Shown here piece after piece: positions 1 through 6,301 of a stretch of DNA of 10,051 nt (position 1 is its first letter; each line of letters starts with the position of its first letter). Source of the DNA: an uncultured Eubacterium sp. (GTDB taxonomy: Bacteria; Bacillota; Clostridia; Lachnospirales; Lachnospiraceae); NCBI GenBank assembly GCA_910584595.1, contig CAJUBQ010000138.1:1-10051 (forward strand), in the 5' to 3' direction. Both the position numbers and the translations under genes were made by a program. The notes under the pieces are model-generated. The model did no database searches, had not been told where the DNA came from, and saw only the letters and a list, made by a program, of their open reading frames with translations.

Positions 1-57
1 TATCAGCCCGCTTTTAATCTGACGGATGCACCTCCTTTTAATTTGACGGACAACACA
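1..57 (-). mobile_element. Probable end of an IS21-family insertion sequence
   Basis: Two near-identical 15-mers (cttttaatYtgacgg) lie at 11-25 and 35-49, one mismatch apart and 24 bases start to start. They sit directly beside the point where the neighbouring transposase reading frame breaks off (about 55-58). Read on the minus strand the segment begins TGTGTTGTCCGTC, so it could start with TG as IS21-family ends do, and that family carries several repeated transposase-binding units inside each end. Only the tip is in the window and no istA or istB sequence is visible, so the family is an inference. It could be the end of another element type. Confidence 0.42.
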
Positions 58-172
58 TAAGCTCCTGCAGGATATCCTTGAAGCTGTCCCTTAGAAGGCT
101 GTAGACATCGGCCACGCTGTTTAGGTTGTTATTTGCAATGATCTGTCGTATCTGCTGTTTTGTTGCAGGCAT
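38..172 (-). pseudogene. Truncated IS256-family transposase (N-terminal fragment)
   Basis: The frame starts at ATG 172 behind a good AAAGGAGGA ribosome binding site and encodes 44 residues beginning MPATKQQIRQ and running through DSFKDILQELM. This matches the N-terminal segment of IS256/Mutator-family transposases, whose full length is about 400 residues with a DDE catalytic core. Homology stops at the methionine encoded at 56-58. The last five residues (CCPSN) and the stop are read from the adjoining IS-like end. The catalytic domain is absent, so the fragment cannot transpose by itself. The recognition is from memory of the family; the truncation is directly visible. Confidence 0.65.
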
Positions 173-266
173 AAAAAATCCTCCTTTTCGATAAGAACTG
201 TCATATCTTGATTCTTACCAAAAAAGAGGTATTTTTTCCCAAAGACACAAACTATTTTACACTACC
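58..266 (-). mobile_element. Remnant of an IS256-family insertion sequence (5' end)
   Basis: This segment holds the transposase start codon region (172 leftwards), a ribosome binding site (aaaggagga, just upstream of the start) and about 95 bases of leader ending at 246-266. Read on the minus strand, that end is ggtagtgtaaaatagtttgtg, which resembles the terminal inverted repeats of IS256/Mutator-type elements. The rest of the element is missing from the window because the sequence changes at about position 57. The outer boundary at 266 is an estimate from the repeat-like sequence, and the other terminus is not available for comparison. Confidence 0.55.
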
Positions 267-300
267 TGAAAAAGAGAAAGACAGATAATTAGGCAAACGG

Positions 301-325
301 AGGGGAACCAGTTTTTAGGTTCCCT
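301..325 (-). terminator. Hairpin downstream of the DUF6076 gene, candidate terminator
   Basis: The arms gggaacc (303-309) and ggttccc (318-324) pair perfectly around an eight-base loop, 15 bases past the stop of the leftward gene. On the minus strand the 3' side is not followed by a clear T-run, so this may be a weak or factor-assisted terminator. Confidence 0.35.
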
Positions 326-339
326 ATGCCCCTCTTCTT

Positions 340-1722
340 TTAATGATTGCTAAGGTCAGACATATGTTGCAGATAATTATTTTTTAGCTCTGGAGTTGTG
401 TCAATTAACCATTTGATGAATTCTTCAACTGAGAATTTTCCACTTCTCATGTTTTTATACTTGTCTGATGCTTCTTCGCTCCATTGATAAAATTTACTCA
501 TAGTATCAGGTATATCCTTCCTAGTATGGGAAAGATGCATTTGGTAAATCTTATCATATATTTTTTTGATTTCATCTCTGTTTTTTCTGTGGTTGCGGCT
601 TGGTCCAATTTTTGAACAAGTCTTTTTGGTATTTTCAAACAATCGCTTGCAATATACTTGGTTTGATTTATTTGTGGTAAAGTACATGTCGCAATTTTTA
701 CATTTTTTGATTTTTGCATTTGATTTTATCATGAAGAGTACTTCTTGAAGTAATAATTCAAATAAGCTATTAATTTCATATTTTTCATAAAAGACAGAAT
801 CTCCAAATTTTTTTGCATACTCAATGGCTAAAGAAAAAGATTCAGGTATAAGTGCAGAAAGATCTTCGTATTCTGTGTCTAAATTGTTTAGCATATAAAT
901 TGGCGTAAACACATCATATATTTCAGATCTATGCTCCACTTCCTGACGGTAATCACCATTTTTTTTATCATTTTCTTTATATATAATTGGCGGTAAAAAC
1001 GAAAGGCGTTTTGTTATATGTGTTTGAGACCTAGAATAAAAAATATTATTAAAAAACCATATACGTTGAGTAATGGATAGATCTTTTAGAGCGTCTGCAG
1101 AAGCATCCAAGATAAAATATAGCATACTACATATAATTTTATGTGTTTCTACTTCTGTGGAAAATATAGATGGCATTGTCTTAGGTACTGGCAGTAATGC
1201 TTCCTCAATTTCTCTTGTATCAAAATCCTTATCATCAATCCAATTCCGATATTGATTATAAAAGTCATCTGGATATAATCCATCAGGATAGAAGCCATTT
1301 TGTTCTTGTATAAAAAAAGGCATAAGACCCTTGAACCGGCTAAAATACCAGTCTTTCTGAAGGGGCAATTCGGGGGTAATAGTGTTTTGATTGTAAACTG
1401 AATAGATCAATAATTCATTAAAATATCCCCCGATTGCTTTTATGATAACTTTTTTGTGCTCATGGATGTAATATGGATGAAAAGATTTCATTAATTCCAC
1501 GATGTTAGAGATAATGTCATCGTTATCTGCGGAGTGTTTTAACTCAAGCGTGGCAATATCAATTTTGGAATTAATATATAGCTCAAATAATTCTGATAAA
1601 GAAGTTATATCTATAGCAGCATAGTGAAACAAAGCTTCATGCGTGCTATCGGATGAAAAAAGTGTGTAATTGCCTTCGTCAAGATAATCATACCCACCAT
1701 TATAAAAAACTGCATAAGTCAT
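340..1722 (-). CDS. DUF6076-family protein with a C-terminal Cys4 zinc-binding motif
   Basis: The product is 460 residues of unknown function. Most of it shows no motif I can name. Near the C terminus is a Cys-x2-Cys ... Tyr-Cys ... Cys cluster (C341, C344, C358, C369) followed by a basic stretch (SRNHRKNRDEIKK). This is the layout of CGNR-like zinc ribbons and of DUF6076 proteins from Clostridia, and it suggests nucleic-acid binding. The ATG at 1728 has only two bases between it and AAGGAG, whereas the in-frame ATG at 1722 has eight, so I chose 1722. No signal peptide or membrane segment is evident, so it is probably cytoplasmic. It is divergent from the helicase gene, with repeats between them that could coordinate expression. 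The family assignment is moderately sure; any role (regulator, toxin-like, defence) would be a guess. Confidence 0.8.
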   Translation of the reverse strand: MTYAVFYNGGYDYLDEGNYTLFSSDSTHEALFHYAAIDITSLSELFELYINSKIDIATLELKHSADNDDIISNIVELMKSFHPYYIHEHKKVIIKAIGGYFNELLIYSVYNQNTITPELPLQKDWYFSRFKGLMPFFIQEQNGFYPDGLYPDDFYNQYRNWIDDKDFDTREIEEALLPVPKTMPSIFSTEVETHKIICSMLYFILDASADALKDLSITQRIWFFNNIFYSRSQTHITKRLSFLPPIIYKENDKKNGDYRQEVEHRSEIYDVFTPIYMLNNLDTEYEDLSALIPESFSLAIEYAKKFGDSVFYEKYEINSLFELLLQEVLFMIKSNAKIKKCKNCDMYFTTNKSNQVYCKRLFENTKKTCSKIGPSRNHRKNRDEIKKIYDKIYQMHLSHTRKDIPDTMSKFYQWSEEASDKYKNMRSGKFSVEEFIKWLIDTTPELKNNYLQHMSDLSNH

Positions 1723-1743
1723 AATCATTTCTCCTTAAATTTA

Positions 1744-1788
1744 TCAAGTAATACAAATGAGTGAAAAAATCGTATTTTGGTTACTTGA
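1744..1788. promoter_or_regulatory. Inverted repeat upstream of the DUF6076 gene
   Basis: Perfect 8-base arms TCAAGTAA (1744-1751) and TTACTTGA (1781-1788) are separated by 29 bases and lie just upstream of the ribosome binding site of the leftward gene. The spacing, about 37 bases between arm starts, would suit two half-sites bracketing a promoter. No convincing -35/-10 pair is visible on the minus strand, so the operator role is inferred. Confidence 0.3.
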
Positions 1789-1859
1789 GGATTGAATGTT
1801 CGGGTTCTTGAATAAATAAAGTATGCTCTCTAAAATCAAAGATAAGGGTTGGCATCCCA

Positions 1860-1889
1860 TTTGTCAACATGACAAAGTATCTGTAATTT
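1860..1889 (+). promoter_or_regulatory. Operator-like palindrome overlapping a possible promoter
   Basis: TTTGTCA-ACA-TGACAAA at 1860-1876 is a perfect 7-3-7 dyad of the size bound by dimeric helix-turn-helix repressors. Its left arm contains TTGTCA (1861-1866), five of six matches to a -35 box. Seventeen bases on is TAATTT, a poor -10. If this promoter is real it reads toward the helicase gene, and a repressor bound at the dyad would block it. No classical repressor gene is in the window. Confidence 0.4.
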
Positions 1890-1932
1890 ATTTGATGGCA
1901 ATATTCATTATTGGAGAGGAGGATGAAGATTG

Positions 1933-1965
1933 ATGAATTCAAAGAAAAATTGTATTCCAATATAG
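1933..1965 (+). other. Possible 10-codon leader ORF ahead of the helicase gene
   Basis: The strong ribosome binding site AGGAGG at 1917-1922 is followed after ten bases by ATG 1933, which opens a 10-codon frame ending TAG at 1963-1965. A second ATG (1923), touching the Shine-Dalgarno, opens an overlapping 20-codon frame ending at 1985. A good ribosome binding site with no long gene behind it may mean a leader peptide or the start of a decayed gene. Translation is not shown. Confidence 0.2.
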
Positions 1966-2004
1966 TGATTGTGTATCGATTATAAAAAGACTATTTAGAA
2001 ACGG

Positions 2005-2044
2005 GAATTGTGAATTGTTAATATATACCATTCACAATTCACAA
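2005..2044 (+). repeat. Nested tandem and inverted repeats upstream of the helicase start
   Basis: GAATTGT occurs twice in tandem at 2005-2018, and TTCACAA occurs twice in tandem at 2031-2044. The two blocks are inverted relative to each other. TTGTGAATTGT (2008-2018) pairs perfectly with ACAATTCACAA (2034-2044), and a shifted 11-base pairing, 2005-2015 with 2030-2040, is also perfect. The structure ends 13 bases before the helicase ribosome binding site (AGGAGG, 2058-2063). It could be a multi-site operator or an RNA hairpin in the leader. Confidence 0.5.
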
Positions 2045-2069
2045 AGAATGAAAATTCAGGAGGTAGAAA

Positions 2070-4217
2070 ATGATTGAGAGTAAATGGCTTAAATCTTTGA
2101 CAGAGGCAGAAAAGGCGCAGTATATGTTTGGACATTGCGAAGATTGCGATTTTTATCCATGCGAACGTGTAGAGGAGTTCCGCCAGTTTGCAGAAAGCCA
2201 TCCTCAGGATATTAAATCTAAAGATTTAAAGGAAGATATTGAGGGAGCACTGGATGTGGAACTTTTATCTGTATCTACAGTTGAGGTAGAAGATTTTGGA
2301 GAGACGGAAGCTGGACGCATAATTATACCCGCGTCAGTAATGTCAGTGGAGGAATATGAGACAAAACACAGGCTCCATATCGCTGATATGAGATATTATT
2401 CTGATAACAAGGGTTTCTCATATGACCATGGGGGAGAACAAAAAGGGTGCATTATGGCCCCGCAATATGTTGCCCAGATAGAGTGTGGAAACCAAACAGT
2501 TACAGATGGAATCAGCGATCACTATAAGGTGGCAATCGAATACGATTATGATATTAAGAGGAAAAGCTGTGATAGGTGGGAGCCGGATCAACCGGTATAT
2601 ATTTCGGCGCAAACAGGACAGGGAAAAAATTATTTTATTGAAAAGAAGGTGATTCCTTATGTAAAACAACTAGCCTGTGATAATATTACCAAGCAGAAAG
2701 TCTTAATTCTTAGTAATCGTTTGGCGTTAAGGTGCCAGATAAATCAGCACATATTAAACGGAGGGAATTTGGGTGAGGATGATGAAAAGCAAATTTATTC
2801 TTACGGGGAATATGCGGATGTGATGACATATCAGGGATTGCTATTTAATAAGAAGCGTTTGGAAGATGTGCAGAGAAACGCAAAATCAAGATATATTTTT
2901 GTGATTTGTGATGAAGCTCATTTTTTCACAGCAGACGCGATGTTTAATCCTGATACTGATAAGATTTTGCAGTCTATAGTCACGGTGTTCAGAAAGGCAA
3001 TCAGAATATATATGACGGCAACGCCATATGAGTGTCTGGGATCCATAATGAATTGCGAGAAACATACGGGAGTGTTCTATCATTTTCAACGCGATTATAG
3101 TTACCTAAACGTAGTTACATATTCTGAAATTGAGGAATTATATGGGCAAATTATAAGTAGCATCGGCAGAAAGGAAAAGTGGCTTATCTTTATTGACGAC
3201 AAAAAGCGTTGCCGAAATGTAAAAGAAAGTCTGGAAAGATTGGGAAAGGAAAAGGGCAATTTTATGCAGGGTACAAATTCTAAAATATATGCTATTGATG
3301 CAGAAAGTAAAAAGGATGATATTTATCGCTCGATAATAGAGAAGGAAAAACTTCCAAATGATGTATATGCACTAATCACGACATCGGTTTTGGATAATGG
3401 TGTTAATTTGTATGACATAGATAATATTGTTGTGTCGGATATGTTGATGGTGAAGTGTTTACAAATGGTAGGCCGCGCAAGGGTTAGGGATAAAAATGAT
3501 TTGAAAACATTATATATCAAGCGGCCTGATAAAAAATATATACAAAATAGGATATATGATCTTGAGAAACAAAAGGAAGCATACCATTATTTTGAACTTG
3601 CTTACGGAGAGGTATGTGGAGCAAATTGTAAGAGCAGACGTGATGAGTATAATTTCCTAAGTAAGTATTATGACGGTAAGGAAGAAGATTGGAGAAATGC
3701 AAAACATTGGTTTGGGAGGCTGACTGATAAACCGAATCAAGTATACTACAATTCATTTGCCAGATCGTTAATGGAAAAGTATCTTGCTCAATATGAACTT
3801 ATCTATCAGGAAATGGAGGAAGAAGAGAATGCGCTAAAAAATCAAAAAGTTGGGAGGCTTCCCGGACAAAAATATCTGGAATACCAGCTTTCATGGTTTG
3901 GGAAACAGTATTGTGCGGATGACGACATAACTTTATGTGGGAAAACGAAAGCAGAAGCACTTTTCACAGATTTTCTGGATTCGCATGTTGACAAGGAAAT
4001 ACGGATAAAGAAAGCAGATCAAAAGCGATTTAGAGAAGAATTTGCGGAATTATATGATAATGTTTTTGGGAGAGAAGATAAGAATCAAGATCGTACATAT
4101 GGCATAAATAAAATGAATAAGGTATTGCAAAAGCAAAAGTTAAATTATCAAATACAGAACACATCGGATGGGTGGGAGGTGGTTAGAGTTTATGCTGATT
4201 CAAAAACGGGAGAATAG
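2070..4217 (+). CDS. SF2 DEAH-type helicase-like ATPase
   Basis: The 715-residue product has the superfamily 2 helicase motifs in order: a P-loop AQTGQGKN (180-187), motif Ia ILSNRLAL (213-220), the DEAH box (281-284), motif III MTATP (315-319), motif IV WLIFID (371-376), motif V around ITTSVLDNGVNL (436-447) and motif VI QMVGRARVR (465-473). It should therefore use ATP to move on or remodel nucleic acid in the cytoplasm. The P-loop ends in GKN rather than the usual GKS/T, which could change nucleotide handling or be normal for this subgroup. The N terminus has a His-Cys-x2-Cys-x4-Cys cluster (22-31), possibly a metal site. About 240 residues after motif VI show no domain I recognise. The start is firm: AGGAGG lies six bases upstream of ATG 2070. 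It is divergent from the DUF6076 gene and precedes the recombination module. A replication, mobilisation or defence role is not resolved. Confidence 0.85.
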   Translation: MIESKWLKSLTEAEKAQYMFGHCEDCDFYPCERVEEFRQFAESHPQDIKSKDLKEDIEGALDVELLSVSTVEVEDFGETEAGRIIIPASVMSVEEYETKHRLHIADMRYYSDNKGFSYDHGGEQKGCIMAPQYVAQIECGNQTVTDGISDHYKVAIEYDYDIKRKSCDRWEPDQPVYISAQTGQGKNYFIEKKVIPYVKQLACDNITKQKVLILSNRLALRCQINQHILNGGNLGEDDEKQIYSYGEYADVMTYQGLLFNKKRLEDVQRNAKSRYIFVICDEAHFFTADAMFNPDTDKILQSIVTVFRKAIRIYMTATPYECLGSIMNCEKHTGVFYHFQRDYSYLNVVTYSEIEELYGQIISSIGRKEKWLIFIDDKKRCRNVKESLERLGKEKGNFMQGTNSKIYAIDAESKKDDIYRSIIEKEKLPNDVYALITTSVLDNGVNLYDIDNIVVSDMLMVKCLQMVGRARVRDKNDLKTLYIKRPDKKYIQNRIYDLEKQKEAYHYFELAYGEVCGANCKSRRDEYNFLSKYYDGKEEDWRNAKHWFGRLTDKPNQVYYNSFARSLMEKYLAQYELIYQEMEEEENALKNQKVGRLPGQKYLEYQLSWFGKQYCADDDITLCGKTKAEALFTDFLDSHVDKEIRIKKADQKRFREEFAELYDNVFGREDKNQDRTYGINKMNKVLQKQKLNYQIQNTSDGWEVVRVYADSKTGE

Positions 4218-4248
4218 ATCCAGAGCGTATGTGATGTGTAAATACGTA

Positions 4249-4284
4249 TATATTCTTACGTTGAGGAACAAATGTAAGAATATA
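4249..4284 (+). terminator. Long hairpin after the helicase gene, terminator or operator
   Basis: TATATTCTTAC (4249-4259) pairs perfectly with GTAAGAATATA (4274-4284). Three more pairs including one G-U give a 14-bp stem around an eight-base loop. It lies 32 bases after the helicase stop. The tail (agtttacttta) is not a clean T-run and the stem is A+T-rich, so a protein-binding site ahead of the small helix-turn-helix gene is as likely as termination. Confidence 0.4.
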
Positions 4285-4342
4285 AGTTTACTTTATGCTG
4301 AAATATGTTAATTTATCCAAAATATGGAAAGGGGGATGGAGT

Positions 4343-4525
4343 ATGGCACAGAGTATATATTATACGGCGAACGAAGTCATGGAAATTTTGGGAGTTTCCA
4401 GAGCAAAGGCGTACAAAGTTGTCAAGCAGTTAAACGAGGAATTGGCGGCGCAAGGCTACATAGTTACGGCGGGCAAAGTTCCTAAAAAATTTCTTGCCGA
4501 AAGACTGTATGGTATGACGGTATAG
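4343..4525 (+). CDS. Small helix-turn-helix protein, probable excisionase (Xis-like)
   Basis: The product is 60 residues. Residues 7-30 (from YTANEVMEIL through SRAKAYKVVK) fit the winged-helix/MerR-like helix-turn-helix of excisionase-type proteins (HTH_17 group), which bend DNA at attachment sites and bias a tyrosine integrase toward excision. The C terminus (GKVPKKFLAERLYG) resembles the wing and tail of these proteins. I chose ATG 4343 because AAAGGGGG lies just upstream; an in-frame ATG at 4295 would add 16 residues but lacks a ribosome binding site. It sits 60 bases before the integrase gene with a terminator-like hairpin between, the usual xis-int order. It could instead be only a transcriptional regulator of the integrase. 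Confidence 0.75.
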   Translation: MAQSIYYTANEVMEILGVSRAKAYKVVKQLNEELAAQGYIVTAGKVPKKFLAERLYGMTV

Positions 4526-4536
4526 AATGTTTCTAA

Positions 4537-4568
4537 CCCTAAGAGATGCGTCTCTTGGGGAAATTTTT
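4537..4568 (+). terminator. Intrinsic terminator or attenuator between xis-like gene and integrase
   Basis: CCCTAAGAGA (4537-4546) pairs with TCTCTTGGGG (4551-4560), giving ten pairs with one G-U and a TGCG loop, followed by aaattttt (4561-4568). Flanking TTTCTAA (4530-4536) and TTAGAAA (4567-4573) are also perfectly complementary and would extend the fold while drawing in part of the T-run. This may limit read-through into the integrase gene. Confidence 0.65.
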
Positions 4569-4585
4569 AGAAAGGGTGCAGAAAT

Positions 4586-5683
4586 ATGACAGTTACAAAA
4601 AATGAAAAAGGCCTCTGGGATATTCAGTTCTATTATAAGGATTACAGGGGCAAGAATGTAAAAAAGCATAAACGTAATTTCAAAACTAAGAAGGAAGCGA
4701 CTGAATGGGCAAATAAATTTATTGACCAGCAATCACATAATCTGGATATGGATTTTACTTCATTCTGGCAACTTTACAGGGATGATATGAAAGAACGTTT
4801 GCGGGAAAACACTGTACGGACTAAAGATTATATTGTCGAACTGAAGGTATTGCCTTATTTTGGGAATAAAAAGATTGCCGATATTACAGCGGCAGACATA
4901 CGGCGATGGCAGAACAGCCTTATGAGGCAGGGATATTCTCCCACTTATTTAAAAACAATACACAATCAGCTTAGCGCAATCTTCAATTATGCTGTAAGGT
5001 ATTATGATCTGCCCAGAAATCCATGTACGCAAGCGGGATCTATGGGAAAAGGGAAAGCAGAAGAAATGAATTTCTGGACACAGGAGGAATTTGAGACCTT
5101 TATTGAATTTGTTAAGGATAAGCCTGTATCTTATTATGCATTTCTAACTCTCTATTGGACGGGGATTCGTCTTGGCGAGTTGCTTGCGCTTACGTTGTCT
5201 GATTTTGATGCAGAGAAGAAGACTTTATCAATCACGAAATCATATCAGAGAATTAATAGTAGGGATGTGATTACGGAACCGAAAACAGTAAAGGGGAAAA
5301 GGGTAATATCGCTTCCGGATTTTCTGGTGGCAGAGCTGGAAGAATATGTCAGCAGGCTATATGGTATGATGGCGGATGACAGATTGTTCATGATAACAAA
5401 ATCATATTTAGAGAAGGAAATGATCAGGGGAACAGGGTTGTCTGGCGTGAAAAAAATCAGATTGCACGATCTGAGGCACAGCCATACGTCTTTACTGATT
5501 TCAAAGCTTGGTGCACAACCCAAACTTGTTTCGGAAAGGCTTGGACATGAAAAAATTCAGACAACACTTGATACATATTCTCATTTATACCCAGATCAAT
5601 CAAGGAGCCTTGCGGAGCAGTTGAATTGTCTTGTAGATGAATCAGATGAGGAAGGAGGAAATGAAGGTGCCGGGAAAACATAA
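4586..5683 (+). CDS. int: Tyrosine recombinase (site-specific integrase)
   Basis: The 365-residue product has the three-part layout of Tn916/phage-type integrases. An N-terminal arm-binding domain (about 1-50, with WDIQFYYKDYRGK) would bind repeats away from the crossover. A SAM-like core-binding domain spans about 55-145. The catalytic domain runs from about 165 to 345. The catalytic residues are all visible: Arg195 in TGIRLGEL, probable Lys233 in the beta hairpin (EPKT), His294 and Arg297 in LHDLRHSH, His321 in RLGH, and the nucleophile Tyr331 in DTYSHLYP. The enzyme should therefore be active in strand exchange between attachment sites. The start at ATG 4586 follows AAAGGG at nine-base spacing. 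The 3' end overlaps the next gene by 17 bases, implying co-transcription. The C-terminal tail is acidic (DESDEEGGNE). Confidence 0.95.
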   Translation: MTVTKNEKGLWDIQFYYKDYRGKNVKKHKRNFKTKKEATEWANKFIDQQSHNLDMDFTSFWQLYRDDMKERLRENTVRTKDYIVELKVLPYFGNKKIADITAADIRRWQNSLMRQGYSPTYLKTIHNQLSAIFNYAVRYYDLPRNPCTQAGSMGKGKAEEMNFWTQEEFETFIEFVKDKPVSYYAFLTLYWTGIRLGELLALTLSDFDAEKKTLSITKSYQRINSRDVITEPKTVKGKRVISLPDFLVAELEEYVSRLYGMMADDRLFMITKSYLEKEMIRGTGLSGVKKIRLHDLRHSHTSLLISKLGAQPKLVSERLGHEKIQTTLDTYSHLYPDQSRSLAEQLNCLVDESDEEGGNEGAGKT

Positions 5684-6104
5684 GGAACCAACGATAGCTT
5701 TCCGCCCCAGTGCATGGGCGAGGGCGATTATAGAACAGAGAGTTGCATTAAGCGGCATTTATAAGAAAGATTTTATTACGAGAAGTTGTGTATACTCCCA
5801 TATTTCTGTGGTAGGGAAGAAGGAGAATATACAGCGGGTTGTGGATGCTTTACAGGAAATGCAGATGACTATGAAGGAGATCGCCGGACAGATTCAGTCT
5901 GGCGATTTCTCTCTGTCAGATGAAGGGTATCGGGAATTAAAAAATGACTATCTTGCACTTGTGCTGACGGTAGTTGATATTGCTGACGGGGCAGCTTATC
6001 TGTTTGAAAAAGATAGTCCGGCAGAGCGGAGGAACTGGAAAGTAGAGTTAGAATTAGAACAGTATCGTCATGTGCTGGAAATGGAAGAAAGGCGGGATAA
6101 GTAA
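5667..6104 (+). CDS. Small mobilisation-accessory-like protein (MobC/RHH-like), putative
   Basis: The product is 145 residues from a GTG start. AAGGAGG at 5652-5658 lies eight bases from GTG 5667 but only two from the upstream ATG 5661, so GTG is preferred and the protein would begin MPGKHKEP. Residues 9-50 (TIAFRPSAWARAIIEQR, then GIYKKDFITRS) resemble a ribbon-helix-helix segment of the kind found in MobC-like relaxosome proteins. The remainder is charged and helical, with a likely coiled coil at the C terminus. It overlaps the integrase gene by 17 bases, so the two are probably translationally coupled. No relaxase follows, so if this is a mobilisation protein its partner is elsewhere or lost. 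It could instead be an integrase accessory or regulator. The assignment is by general resemblance only. Confidence 0.6.
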   Translation: MPGKHKEPTIAFRPSAWARAIIEQRVALSGIYKKDFITRSCVYSHISVVGKKENIQRVVDALQEMQMTMKEIAGQIQSGDFSLSDEGYRELKNDYLALVLTVVDIADGAAYLFEKDSPAERRNWKVELELEQYRHVLEMEERRDK

Positions 6105-6133
6105 AATTTTAGGCGGGGAAGGAGTGTAAAAGT

Positions 6134-6217
6134 ATGAAAATACTGTTTTCATGGATTCGGTGGATTTCTGGAATCCAGAATTATATAGTGAAGAAAGAAA
6201 AGGATGGAATATTTTAA
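6134..6217 (+). CDS. Small ORF of 27 codons, unknown
   Basis: ATG 6134 is preceded at nine bases by GGAAGGAG, a strong ribosome binding site, and opens a 27-residue frame with a hydrophobic-aromatic N-terminal half (MKILFSWIRWISGIQ) and a lysine-rich end. It follows the mobilisation-like gene by 29 bases and could be co-transcribed with it. It might be a small membrane-associated peptide or the start of a gene whose remainder was deleted. I do not recognise it. Confidence 0.35.
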   Translation: MKILFSWIRWISGIQNYIVKKEKDGIF

Positions 6218-6248
6218 TCTTACTGTAAAAGGAATGTAGAGAACTTGA

Positions 6249-6277
6249 TTGCGTTTCGACTGTCCAATAGGTATAAT
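6249..6277 (+). promoter_or_regulatory. Promoter of the Rpn-type nuclease gene
   Basis: A perfect -10 box TATAAT lies at 6272-6277, with TTGCGT (6249-6254, three of six matches) 17 bases upstream. The ribosome binding site AAAGGAAAG and ATG 6302 follow at suitable distances. This promoter argues for the 6302 start rather than the in-frame ATG at 6245, which would lie upstream of the transcription start. Confidence 0.55.
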
Positions 6278-6301
6278 GTAAATAGAGAAAGGAAAGTACA
6301 C

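Noticed and set aside
11..49. CRISPR-like spaced repeats
   Set aside because: Only two copies of 15 bases with a 9-base gap at an IS junction, and no array or cas genes nearby.
1995..2201. Open frame on the minus strand across the helicase start and its leader
   Set aside because: It overlaps the well-supported helicase start and the repeat region, has no ribosome binding site, and encodes no recognisable motif.
4430..4732. 100-codon minus-strand frame across the xis-int junction
   Set aside because: It is antisense to two well-supported genes and a terminator, with no translation signal or family resemblance.
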